A stretch of 14,837 nucleotides of DNA from Bacillota bacterium (lineage in GTDB: Bacteria > Bacillota > Clostridia > Clostridiales > Clostridiaceae), in the NCBI GenBank assembly GCA_023417975.1, contig JAEZDX010000020.1, positions 1-14,837 of the forward strand, in the 5' to 3' direction. The stretch's first letter is position 1. The number at the start of each line of letters is the position of its first letter. This document shows positions 1-6,448 of this stretch, one piece after another. The notes below the pieces were generated by a model. The model searched no databases, had not been told where the DNA came from, and worked only from the letters and a program-made list of their open reading frames with translations. A program made the translations under genes and the position numbers.

Positions 1-1503
1 GTGCAGCGCCATTTGGCCCGCTTCATAGGCATATTTATCGTGCATAAAATGAATTGTATTCATTGTATTTACATATAAACCTGCTACATATTCCAATACC
101 TTAAAGTAATTTTCTTTAACCTTTTCATAATCTAAAACTTCATCCTCAATTTTTTCGATTCCCTTTACTACCAGTTTCCCTTTCTTTTCATCCACGCCTC
201 CGTTTATAGCATAGAGCAGGGATTTAGCCAAATTACATCTTGCTCCGAAGAACTGCATTTGCTTTCCAATCTGCATTGCGGAAACGCAGCAAGCAATTGC
301 ATAGTCATCACCATAGATAGGTCTCATTACATCATCATTCTCATATTGAATAGAGTCAGTTAAAATTGACATATCTGCACAGAATTTCTTAAAGTTTTCA
401 GGAAGATTCTGAGACCAAAGCACTGTCATGTTTGGTTCTGGAGCTGGACCTAAATTAACAAGTGTATGCAAGAATCTAAATGAGTTTTTAGTTACCAGAG
501 GCCTTCCATCCAAACCTACACCGCCTATAGATTCAGTTACCCAAGTCGGATCTCCGGCAAATAGCTCATTATATTCAGGTGTTCTCAAATGTCTTGCCAT
601 TCTTAGCTTAATTACAAACTGATCAATAATCTCCTGCGCTTCAGCTTCATTTATTATTCCGTTTTTTATATCTCTTTCAATATATATATCTAGGAACGTA
701 CTTGTTCTTCCGAGAGACATTGCTGCTCCATTATTCTCTTTTATAGCTGCCAAATATCCGAAATAAACGGCTTGAACTGCTTCTTTTGCATTAACGGATG
801 GCTGGGATATATCGCAACCATAGGAAGCCGCCATATCCTTTATTGCCTGAAGTGCTCTAAGCTGTTCCGACACTTCTTCTCTTTTTCTTATAAGCTCATC
901 CAGCATATCTCCCTTTAGTTCCTTTAAATCCTTCTTTTTCTTTTCAATGAGATAATCTATACCATACAAAGCTATTCTTCTATAGTCGCCTATTATTCTT
1001 CCTCTTCCATAAGCATCCGGAAGACCAGTTAACAAGCCTGCAGATCTTGCAGCTCTCATTTCATCTGTATATGCATCAAACACACCTTGATTATGTGTTT
1101 TTCTGTACAAGGAAAAATACTTATGAATATCTTTATCAAGCTCATATCCATATGCGTCCAAGGACTGTTCCACCATTCTCATACCACCATAAGGGTTTAC
1201 AATCCTTTTTAAAGGAGCATCTGTTTGAAAGCCTACTATAACTTCATTTTCTTTATCCAAATATCCAGGTTTAAAATTGTTTATACCTGAAACAATTCCG
1301 GTTTCAACACCCAAGACACCTTTTTTAATTTCTTCTATTATAAGCTCTGAAGCCTGTGTCCATACTTTTTGAGTTTTATCGGTAGGCTGTACAAGGAAGC
1401 TCTTATCTCCTTCATATACAGTATAATTTTTTTGAATAAAATCTCTTACATCAATATCTTCTGTCCATTCTCCTACATTGAATCCATCCCATTGCTTAAA
1501 CAT
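1..1503 (-). CDS. pflB: Pyruvate formate-lyase (formate acetyltransferase), 3' end cut by window edge
   Basis: Glycyl-radical enzyme that converts pyruvate and CoA to acetyl-CoA and formate in fermenting anaerobes. The 501 visible residues begin MFKQWDGFNVGEW and run open to position 1, with family blocks such as GRGRIIGDYRR, VNLGPAPEPN and QYENDDVMRP. The catalytic cysteine pair lies in IACCVSAMQIG at residues 405-406 (E. coli Cys418/419). Known PflB proteins are about 740-760 residues, so roughly a third is missing, including the C-terminal RVSGYA-type glycyl-radical site. The start is ATG 1503 with AGGAGGT at 1517-1511, ideally spaced. The activating enzyme gene pflA, often downstream of pflB, would lie outside the window. 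The alternative is another glycyl-radical enzyme (glycerol or choline lyase type), but the Cys-Cys pair and overall similarity are specific to Pfl. Confidence 0.97.
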   Translation of the reverse strand, partial: MFKQWDGFNVGEWTEDIDVRDFIQKNYTVYEGDKSFLVQPTDKTQKVWTQASELIIEEIKKGVLGVETGIVSGINNFKPGYLDKENEVIVGFQTDAPLKRIVNPYGGMRMVEQSLDAYGYELDKDIHKYFSLYRKTHNQGVFDAYTDEMRAARSAGLLTGLPDAYGRGRIIGDYRRIALYGIDYLIEKKKKDLKELKGDMLDELIRKREEVSEQLRALQAIKDMAASYGCDISQPSVNAKEAVQAVYFGYLAAIKENNGAAMSLGRTSTFLDIYIERDIKNGIINEAEAQEIIDQFVIKLRMARHLRTPEYNELFAGDPTWVTESIGGVGLDGRPLVTKNSFRFLHTLVNLGPAPEPNMTVLWSQNLPENFKKFCADMSILTDSIQYENDDVMRPIYGDDYAIACCVSAMQIGKQMQFFGARCNLAKSLLYAINGGVDEKKGKLVVKGIEKIEDEVLDYEKVKENYFKVLEYVAGLYVNTMNTIHFMHDKYAYEAGQMALH

Positions 1504-1597
1504 AACTAATACCTCCTATAATTAAAAATAAAATCAATCACTTTACATTGTTTCTTCATATGTTTTATCTTTTAATAATCTTTATCCCTATGTTTTT

Positions 1598-1626
1598 ATT
1601 ATATATATTACAAAACAGTTTGTCAA
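1598..1626 (-). promoter_or_regulatory. Perfect sigma-A-type promoter of pflB
   Basis: On the minus strand, -35 TTGACA is at 1626-1621 and -10 TATAAT at 1603-1598, with a spacer of exactly 17 bp. Both hexamers match the vegetative consensus completely. Transcription would begin near 1591, giving a leader of about 88 nt before the pflB ATG. A consensus promoter on a pathway gene suggests strong expression, possibly limited by a repressor. Confidence 0.8.
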
Positions 1627-1643
1627 TATAGTTAATACAGTTT
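1615..1643. repeat. Direct repeat ACAGTTT overlapping the pflB -35
   Basis: ACAGTTT occurs at 1615-1621 and again at 1637-1643, 22 bp apart (about two helical turns), so both copies face the same side of the DNA. The first overlaps the -35 and spacer of the pflB promoter. This is a plausible tandem regulator site, but the binding protein is unknown and such short AT-rich repeats can arise by chance. Confidence 0.35.
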
Positions 1644-1709
1644 ATTTATCAATTACAAAATATCTGATTTTACAAGCATTTCACCTGTTTATATCTAGTT
1701 TATCACTAC

Positions 1710-1753
1710 TATAACAGAAATTCTGTAACATATGATACAGAGCTTCTGTTATA
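1710..1753. repeat. 44-bp nested inverted repeat (operator or hairpin) upstream of pflB
   Basis: TATAACAGAA at 1710-1719 pairs perfectly with TTCTGTTATA at 1744-1753. Inside, TCTGTA at 1722-1727 pairs with TACAGA at 1736-1741, leaving the 8-nt loop ACATATGA; between the two stems there is one A-C mismatch and one T-G pair. The same bases also form the compact dyad ACAGAA-A-TTCTGT (1714-1726). It lies about 85 bp upstream of the pflB -35 and has no T-tract, so an operator for one or both divergent genes is likelier than a terminator. Confidence 0.7.
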
Positions 1754-1852
1754 TTTTTATATTATATGTAACACATTGATGATAGGGGAATATCATAAGT
1801 ACGGGACTAAATTTATCAAATTGAACTATTGAAAGGATGTGCAAAGTATTTA

Positions 1853-2266
1853 ATGGAACAATACTATTACAGAAACAGCTTCATTAATTCAGACATATGC
1901 CCTTGCTGTCAGGACCCCCCCTGCATGAGGTCACCCCAGCTCCCCAATTATCCTCAGCACAGCAATACCCGCGCTCTTCCCAAAGTACACATTCCTGATT
2001 TCTGGACCTTCGGACCTTTAAAGATTGAATGGTCCTTCAGCGGTGAATCAATAAATGTAATTTTTAAAGCCTTTGAAGAAGCAGTTCAGAATGTGATTTT
2101 AACATTGTCAGACCCAACTCTTTCTTTTACTACTACTCTTGGAAACACTACAATTAATCTAAAAGTAAATGCAGACTTTATTAAAAACGAAATCTCAATT
2201 AATGGTGCCGCTTGCTTTGATACTGTTTGCACAACTTTTAACAACACAGTAATAGCTAGATGGTAA
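1853..2266 (+). CDS. Unknown Cys-rich protein with a CPCC motif
   Basis: I do not recognise the family of this 137-residue protein. The N-terminal 50 residues are rich in Tyr, Pro and Cys, with CPCCQDPPC at residues 16-24. A predicted globular beta-rich part follows with many Thr, Asn and Val residues, and a second cysteine pair (ACFDTVC) near the C terminus. There is no signal peptide or membrane helix. I chose ATG 1853. An in-frame TTG at 1829 would add eight residues, but the purine-rich AAAGGA (1832-1837) lies downstream of that TTG; it is about 15 nt from ATG 1853, longer than usual, so the start is uncertain. The gene diverges from pflB and ends in a terminator. The cysteines could bind metal or form disulfides; a spore-coat or surface role is conceivable but unsupported. 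Confidence 0.7.
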   Translation: MEQYYYRNSFINSDICPCCQDPPCMRSPQLPNYPQHSNTRALPKVHIPDFWTFGPLKIEWSFSGESINVIFKAFEEAVQNVILTLSDPTLSFTTTLGNTTINLKVNADFIKNEISINGAACFDTVCTTFNNTVIARW

Positions 2267-2285
2267 TAGAGAGGAAATAAAAAAC

Positions 2286-2326
2286 TCCCAGCCGCTATTT
2301 AGTAACAGCTGGGAATTTTTTATTTT
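2286..2326. terminator. Bidirectional terminator
   Basis: The stem TCCCAGC (2286-2292) pairs with GCTGGGA (2308-2314). It is followed on the plus strand by ATTTTTTATTTT and on the minus strand by GTTTTTTATTT. It lies between convergent genes and can serve both the Cys-rich gene and the small gene ending at 2381. Confidence 0.85.
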
Positions 2327-2380
2327 GTTAACCGTTTTTTATTTGCCGTAATTCTTATATTTTACCTATGTATAAGCTTA

Positions 2381-2590
2381 TCAGGCATTGTAATCGCCCG
2401 GCATTAATTTTACATTTTTCATATTCATCCAGTAACATCCATTTCCATCACTTACACATACCTTACTTTTAAAAAAATCGAACTGTGATATTTTTATTTT
2501 TATTATCTCTACTATATCTCCACAGTTAAACTTACCATAAGGTTCTACTATCTCGCCTACTACTCCGCTTACCTTAACTCTCATTGGCAT
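2381..2590 (-). CDS. Small unknown protein, possibly SH3-like beta fold
   Basis: A 69-residue protein starting MPMRVKVSGVVGEIV, with no family recognised. The chosen start is ATG 2590, with GGAGGG at 2605-2600 and a 9-nt spacer. The frame is open upstream to a TTG at 2620, but that lacks a ribosome site and would place the GGAGGG inside the gene. The pattern KFNCGDIVEIIKIK, then KVCVSDGNGCYWMNMKNVKLM, alternates hydrophobic residues as in small SH3-like or KOW-like beta barrels. That is inference from pattern only. There is no signal peptide or membrane segment. It is a single gene, ending at the shared terminator at 2286-2326. Confidence 0.65.
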   Translation of the reverse strand: MPMRVKVSGVVGEIVEPYGKFNCGDIVEIIKIKISQFDFFKSKVCVSDGNGCYWMNMKNVKLMPGDYNA

Positions 2591-2661
2591 TTTCTCCATC
2601 CCTCCATAAATTATGTTCAACTTTACAATCTTATTTTTAAGGTTATAAGCTGATTCTCTCT

Positions 2662-2690
2662 TTTAACATTTGTTAAACCCTTTTATTATA
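2662..2690 (-). promoter_or_regulatory. Possible -10 box and inverted repeat upstream of the 69-aa gene
   Basis: On the minus strand TATAAT lies at 2690-2685, but no good -35 sits at the right distance. Just downstream, over the expected start of transcription, is the inverted repeat TTTAACA-TT-TGTTAAA (2662-2677), which could be an operator. It resembles Rex half-sites, but the arms are in the opposite order with a 2-bp gap, so I do not call it Rex. Confidence 0.3.
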
Positions 2691-2861
2691 TATACGGTTT
2701 CAAAACAAGATCGTGTATGTTTCTGTTCTTATTTTCTTTATAGTTATATTATAACATCGAACCGGGTACACAGTATTAGATAACTCTTAAAAAAGTATTA
2801 ATAATTTGTTAACAACACAAAAACTTCTTGATAACCTTTACAAACACAGTATATTCGCAGA

Positions 2862-3323
2862 CTAAGTCCTTTCACTGTCTGCTTCAATATTAACTCTACT
2901 TAATACTTCATCTGTAGAAATATTATCCAAGCCTTCGGGCATCTTAAAGTTGGGATCTCTTAAATCCCCTCCTATTACATTGAGTAGTTTTTTCACTTTC
3001 TCTTCGTCTTTTGTGTCTACATTTACCGTAACTCTATAATTTACATCAGCTATTTCTTCAAAGCCACCCATTCCGCTTACCATTGGACTTGCAGCTGCTA
3101 AAGGTCCATATGTTTGTTCATCAAGTGGAGACCCGGATTTCATTACCAGGCTTGACTCACTATTGGAGCTTATATCCGTACCAAGCCTATTAGTTCCCGG
3201 ATTATTACTAAATATATAATGATCATTCAAATCAGCTACCGCTTCTTTAAATCCCTTACTTTTTAATTTTTCTACTGCTTCGTTAGCAGTTTTTAAACCT
3301 CTGAAATATGCTTTAACTTTCAT
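2862..3323 (-). CDS. General-stress-protein-17M-like small protein
   Basis: A 153-residue soluble protein. The N terminus (MKVKAYFRGLKTANEAVEKLKSKGF) and a later segment (YRVTVNVDTKDEEKVKKLLNVIGG) both have the beta-alpha rhythm of the 'general stress protein 17M'/YflT-type fold: a strand, a helix named for 'add or omit a sign in a loop', and a Gly. Between them is a Gly/Ser/Pro-rich linker of about 60 residues (SPLDEQTYGPLAAASPMVSG). ATG 3323 is preferred because AGGAG (3336-3332) is 8 nt upstream; the GTG at 3332 overlaps that ribosome site. The molecular role of this family is unknown. Assignment is by sequence feel, not a search. Confidence 0.6.
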   Translation of the reverse strand: MKVKAYFRGLKTANEAVEKLKSKGFKEAVADLNDHYIFSNNPGTNRLGTDISSNSESSLVMKSGSPLDEQTYGPLAAASPMVSGMGGFEEIADVNYRVTVNVDTKDEEKVKKLLNVIGGDLRDPNFKMPEGLDNISTDEVLSRVNIEADSERT

Positions 3324-3527
3324 GTATATCACTCCTCTTATATTAGCTTTATATCCAACAAAAACTCTGCTGTTTATGCTGTTACAAGTATTTTGTCACT
3401 ACTTATTAAACATTATTCCGAATGCTTTACATCCAATTACATAGACGTGTTAGCTTATATTACAATTTATCATATCTTTATATAAGGTAACTTACTCAAT
3501 AATAGTATGCCAAAGCAAAATATGTCG

Positions 3528-3533
3528 TATAAT
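3528..3533 (+). promoter_or_regulatory. Likely -10 box for the CPYC protein gene
   Basis: TATAAT at 3528-3533 is 37 bp before the ATG, inside an otherwise gene-free stretch. The base positions 17 bp upstream do not resemble TTGACA, so the promoter call is weak. Confidence 0.35.
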
Positions 3534-3569
3534 ATATTTATATGAAGAAATTAGGATGGTGATGTACAA

Positions 3570-3830
3570 ATGAAATCAGTGAAAATGTTTATTTTGGAGT
3601 CTTGCCCTTACTGCAATCAAGCACGTAAGTGGATGCAGGAGCTTCGCCAAGAAAATCCTCAATATTCAGACGTAAAGATTGAAATGATTGATGAGGCAAT
3701 AAGACCTGATATAGCTAATGAATATGATTATTACTATGTACCTACATACTATATTGATGATGAAAAAGTTCATGAAGGGGTTGCTAACAAAGAGATAATA
3801 AGACAGGTTTTTGAAAAAGCACTTGAATAA
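3570..3830 (+). CDS. Glutaredoxin/thioredoxin-fold protein with CPYC active site
   Basis: An 86-residue single-domain cytosolic thioredoxin-fold protein. The first strand (KMFIL) leads into the redox motif CPYC at residues 12-15, the classical glutaredoxin dithiol. The cis-proline region is YYYVPTYYIDDEKVHEG, with the Val-Pro in the expected place before the beta hairpin. The protein probably catalyses thiol-disulfide exchange, in a glutathione- or thioredoxin-linked manner. Clostridia often lack glutathione, so the electron donor is unclear. The ribosome site AGGATGGTG lies 8-16 nt before ATG. It is a single gene, with a terminator directly after the stop and TerC convergent beyond it. The length and motif fit glutaredoxin-like proteins of Firmicutes well. 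Confidence 0.88.
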   Translation: MKSVKMFILESCPYCNQARKWMQELRQENPQYSDVKIEMIDEAIRPDIANEYDYYYVPTYYIDDEKVHEGVANKEIIRQVFEKALE

Positions 3831-3840
3831 TTTTCATAAT

Positions 3841-3890
3841 AAAAGCGGCAGTATCCCTACATAGTGAGATAATTCTGCTGCTTTTATTTC
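3841..3890. terminator. Bidirectional terminator between convergent genes
   Basis: AAAAGCGGCAG (3841-3851) pairs with CTGCTGCTTTT (3875-3885), one G-T pair, followed by ATTT on the plus strand. On the minus strand the arm ends CTTTTATTAT, so it can also stop transcription of the TerC gene. Confidence 0.75.
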
Positions 3891-3972
3891 TGTAGTTAAA
3901 TATATTCCTTAAAATTCAAGTCCTTAAAAATCTGTCTGTCTATTTGCGTAATATTACTTACCTATTTTCTGT

Positions 3973-4689
3973 TTATGATACCTTAGGCAGCTTATTTTTC
4001 GGCAATAACTTCTTCTTTGGATATATTCTGATCATATATGACCCGTATATCAAAGTTATTACAGCCATAGCAATCGGAAGCAAATGCGTCAATGTTATAG
4101 GCATATGTACGTAATGCATGAATATATGATCTTCCAGAATCATTCTCACCGATGTAAACGCCAATATTGCTCCCCCTGCATAAATGACTATAGCATATTT
4201 GTGCATGAGATTAATAACAAATTGGCTTCCGAAAAATATTATAGGGATATTAAGGAGTATTCCAAAAGTAATTAACAACATATTTCCATTAGCTGCCCCA
4301 GCTATAGCCAATACATTATCCAAACTCATGCTTATATCGGCAATTATTACAGATATTACAGCATCCCAGAAACCCTTTGATTCATCAACTCCTCGCATCA
4401 TTTCCTCTTTTTGCGGTTTGATCAGGTCCCAAGTTACCTTTATCAGTATTAATCCTCCTATAAATCTTATTGGCAGCCATTTTATTCTCAAAAACACCGT
4501 AATGCAAGCTGCAAAGTATATTCTCAGTAAAATAGCACCGCTTATACCCACAAGGCTGGCTGCCTTTGCCTTTTTATCCGGAAGGTTTCTTGTAGCAAGT
4601 GCAATAACTCCTATGTTATCACCACACAAAGTAAGATCCAACAAAGCAATTTCCAATATACCTAGAATAAAAGTTGCTGTAATTTCCAT
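3973..4689 (-). CDS. TerC-family integral membrane protein (YjbE/YkoY type)
   Basis: A polytopic membrane protein of 238 residues. TerC proteins of the YkoY/YceF type export Mn2+ or help metallate exported enzymes; YjbE-type members are less well understood. The two signature acidic pairs of the internal repeat are present: LDLTLCGDNIGVIAL (Asp24-Asn25) and ADISMSLDNVLAIAG (Asp118, Asp124-Asn125), each in a hydrophobic helix. About seven membrane segments are visible, with a basic C-terminal tail (PKKKLLPKNK). ATG 4689 is preferred, since GGAGAG (4702-4697) sits 7 nt upstream; ATG 4704 would overlap it and add five residues. I looked upstream for a yybP-ykoY manganese riboswitch, which often controls such genes, and saw none. 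Confidence 0.88.
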   Translation of the reverse strand: MEITATFILGILEIALLDLTLCGDNIGVIALATRNLPDKKAKAASLVGISGAILLRIYFAACITVFLRIKWLPIRFIGGLILIKVTWDLIKPQKEEMMRGVDESKGFWDAVISVIIADISMSLDNVLAIAGAANGNMLLITFGILLNIPIIFFGSQFVINLMHKYAIVIYAGGAILAFTSVRMILEDHIFMHYVHMPITLTHLLPIAMAVITLIYGSYMIRIYPKKKLLPKNKLPKVS

Positions 4690-4792
4690 AACCAAACTCT
4701 CCATCTATTAATTTGTATATAATAATTGTATTAATGTAGAACTAAGAAAATTTCTAAATTTTAAACTTATTTTACATTATTTCCATATTACA

Positions 4793-4821
4793 TTTACTTC
4801 ACCTATCAATTATGCTATAAT
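4793..4821 (+). promoter_or_regulatory. Extended -10 promoter of the PilZ gene
   Basis: TGC-TATAAT (TATAAT at 4816-4821 with the TGn extension at 4813-4815) and a partial -35 TTTACT at 4793-4798, 17-bp spacer. Transcription would start near 4828, giving a leader of about 90 nt. No c-di-GMP riboswitch is recognisable in that leader. Confidence 0.6.
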
Positions 4822-4917
4822 ATTAATGTCAGAATACGTTTACACGACCTATCTCTTACCTTTGGTTTTTTAAGACACATAGTCTGGCTTACAAAAATAT
4901 GAAAGGAGAGACTGCTG

Positions 4918-5241
4918 ATGCTGACAGTATCTAAGGGAGCTGGAGCTCCTCCGAGAGTAAAGGTGAGATTATTTTTGCATATATTTAATGAAGATCACTT
5001 CTTTTATGGTAATACTATAGACCTTTCCAGTTGGGGTGTACGCTTCAATACAACGTATCCTTTGGAATCTGGGGATCTTATTAAATTATCCTTCGTATAC
5101 AAAAGCCCCTATGTATTAAATACAAAAATAGTGGAAAAAATATCTGACTCAGAATACAGGGGAGTATTTATATTCGACGATATAATTAGCAGAATCTCAC
5201 TTGAAAAAAATATTAACGAAAACAAAAATATGCATATATGA
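4918..5241 (+). CDS. Stand-alone PilZ-domain protein (c-di-GMP receptor)
   Basis: A 107-residue cytosolic protein made of a single PilZ beta barrel. The c-di-GMP-binding signature is complete: RVKVR at residues 13-17 (RxxxR) and DLSSWG at 35-40 (D/NxSxxG). A beta-rich body follows (LIKLSFVYKSPYVLNTKIVEKI), then EYRGVFI and a helical Asn-rich tail. Such small PilZ proteins relay the second messenger c-di-GMP to motility, polysaccharide or secretion machinery by protein contact; the partner is not visible here. AAAGGAG at 4902-4908 precedes ATG by 9 nt. It is divergent from TerC with its own promoter, and its stop overlaps the first base of the terminator stem. No YcgR N-terminal domain is present. 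Confidence 0.88.
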   Translation: MLTVSKGAGAPPRVKVRLFLHIFNEDHFFYGNTIDLSSWGVRFNTTYPLESGDLIKLSFVYKSPYVLNTKIVEKISDSEYRGVFIFDDIISRISLEKNINENKNMHI

Positions 5242-5266
5242 AAGGGATGTTATAAAACATCCCTTT
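5241..5266. terminator. Perfect 11-bp hairpin between PilZ and dnaJ-like genes
   Basis: AAAGGGATGTT (5241-5251), loop ATAA, AACATCCCTTT (5256-5266): a perfect stem. It starts on the last base of the PilZ stop codon and lies between convergent genes, so it probably terminates both, although the T-tracts are short (TTTACCTTTG on plus, TTTCAT on minus). Confidence 0.7.
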
Positions 5267-5320
5267 ACCTTTGTAACTAAAAAGCAATTCTGCGGAAAGC
5301 CTTCAACCCTTTTGCAAGTT

Positions 5321-6259
5321 TTATAAAACATCCTGCTTAACTATGGCAGAAGATTTAAGTCTCTCATACAGCCTTTTCATCTGAGGATTTATTATATCCG
5401 GATTCACTATTTTAATATTTATATATAAGTCCCCCCGAATGCCTTTCCTGTCTATATAACCTTTTCTTGCTATACGTACATTTGTATCGGTTTGTATTCC
5501 CTCCGGAATTCTTACCAACAGCTTTCCATCTATTGTTTCAACGACTACTTCTGTGCCTAAAGCTGCATCCCAAGGCAGAATATCAGCAGTTACATAAATA
5601 TCATTACCTTCTATGTCAAACTTTCCATCTTCTTTTATTATCACATTAAGATATAAATCTCCACTTTCTCCGCCATTAATTCCCGGTTCACCCTGCCCCT
5701 TCAGTCTGATTTTTTCTCCGTTCTTAATGCCCTTGGGTATTTGGAGAGTGATATCCTTCCTTCCTTCAGGTCCTTTTATAGTCATTTTCTTCTTGGCACC
5801 ATTAAAGCCTTCTTCAGGAGTTATTTCCATGTTTACCTCTATATCCGAACCCTTTTCGGTATAATAATACCTTGCGCCTCCCCAAAAAGTATTATCTAAA
5901 AAGTCACTTATACTAAATGGAGATCTTCCGAAAAAAATATCGAAGAAACCATTATGATTTTTAGCAGCATTAGTTCTATATCTTACATTTTCAAAATTGC
6001 TAAAGCCCGTAGGATCAATATCGAAATCATCCTGCATGTCATATTGTCTACCTGCAAAATCGTATTTTTTCCTTTTATCTTCATCTCCTAAAACCTCATA
6101 AGCTTCAGTTATCTCTTTAAATTTTTCTTCAGCCTGTTTATCACCCTGGTTAGTATCCGGATGATATTTCTTCACCAAAGTTCTATAGGCTTTCTTTATT
6201 TCCTCCTGTGATGCATATGTGCCCACACCCAAAATATCATAGTATGATTTATCACTCAT
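5321..6259 (-). CDS. DnaJ/CbpA-like co-chaperone without zinc finger
   Basis: A 312-residue Hsp40. The J domain occupies about residues 5-67, with the Hsp70-stimulating HPD at 33-35 (KKYHPDTNQG). A Gly/Phe/Asp-rich linker follows (DFDIDPTGFSNF... FFDIFFGRSPF). Two C-terminal substrate-binding beta domains begin near GSDIEVNMEITPEEGF. There is no CxxCxGxG zinc-finger repeat, so it is type II/CbpA-like, not canonical DnaJ. ATG 6259 is chosen because GGGAGGGAG lies just upstream; ATG 6301 has no ribosome site. The gene stands alone, away from dnaK/grpE, and no CIRCE element (TTAGCACTC-N9-GAGTGCTAA) was found upstream, so it is probably an accessory J protein not under HrcA control. Confidence 0.93.
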   Translation of the reverse strand: MSDKSYYDILGVGTYASQEEIKKAYRTLVKKYHPDTNQGDKQAEEKFKEITEAYEVLGDEDKRKKYDFAGRQYDMQDDFDIDPTGFSNFENVRYRTNAAKNHNGFFDIFFGRSPFSISDFLDNTFWGGARYYYTEKGSDIEVNMEITPEEGFNGAKKKMTIKGPEGRKDITLQIPKGIKNGEKIRLKGQGEPGINGGESGDLYLNVIIKEDGKFDIEGNDIYVTADILPWDAALGTEVVVETIDGKLLVRIPEGIQTDTNVRIARKGYIDRKGIRGDLYINIKIVNPDIINPQMKRLYERLKSSAIVKQDVL

Positions 6260-6448
6260 CCAGCTCCCTCCCAATATACCCTTCTTATAGAGTCCGTTCA
6301 TATCAGTTTATATCTACTGCTACTCCATACTATGCATAAATAATATTTCTGTTTACATTACTAATAAATCTTTCTCTATTAAGATTGAAGAGGGGCATTT
6401 TCCAAGCTTTCATAGCTCCAGCCAAGGAGCTTAATCACTAACCTTGTA

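Larger units (their letters stand above)
1504..1852. other. Divergent control region between pflB and the Cys-rich gene
   Basis: This AT-rich, gene-free stretch holds the pflB leader of about 90 nt (1504-1591), the pflB promoter (1598-1626), a direct repeat over its -35 (1615-1643), a 44-bp nested inverted repeat (1710-1753) and the region from which the plus-strand gene at 1853 must be transcribed. I could not pick a convincing plus-strand promoter. No small gene or known riboswitch was recognised. Confidence 0.6.

Noticed and set aside
2662..2677. Rex (NADH-sensing) operator
   Set aside because: The Rex consensus is TTGTTAA-N4-TTAACAA; here the half-sites are in the opposite order with a 2-bp gap.
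4184..4711. Long plus-strand open frame (175 codons) opposite the TerC gene
   Set aside because: It is the antisense of a clear membrane protein gene, has no ribosome site and no family resemblance.
6414..6431. AGCTCC/GGAGCT hairpin between the DUF4003 and dnaJ-like genes as a terminator
   Set aside because: The stem is only 6 bp and no T-tract follows on the minus strand.
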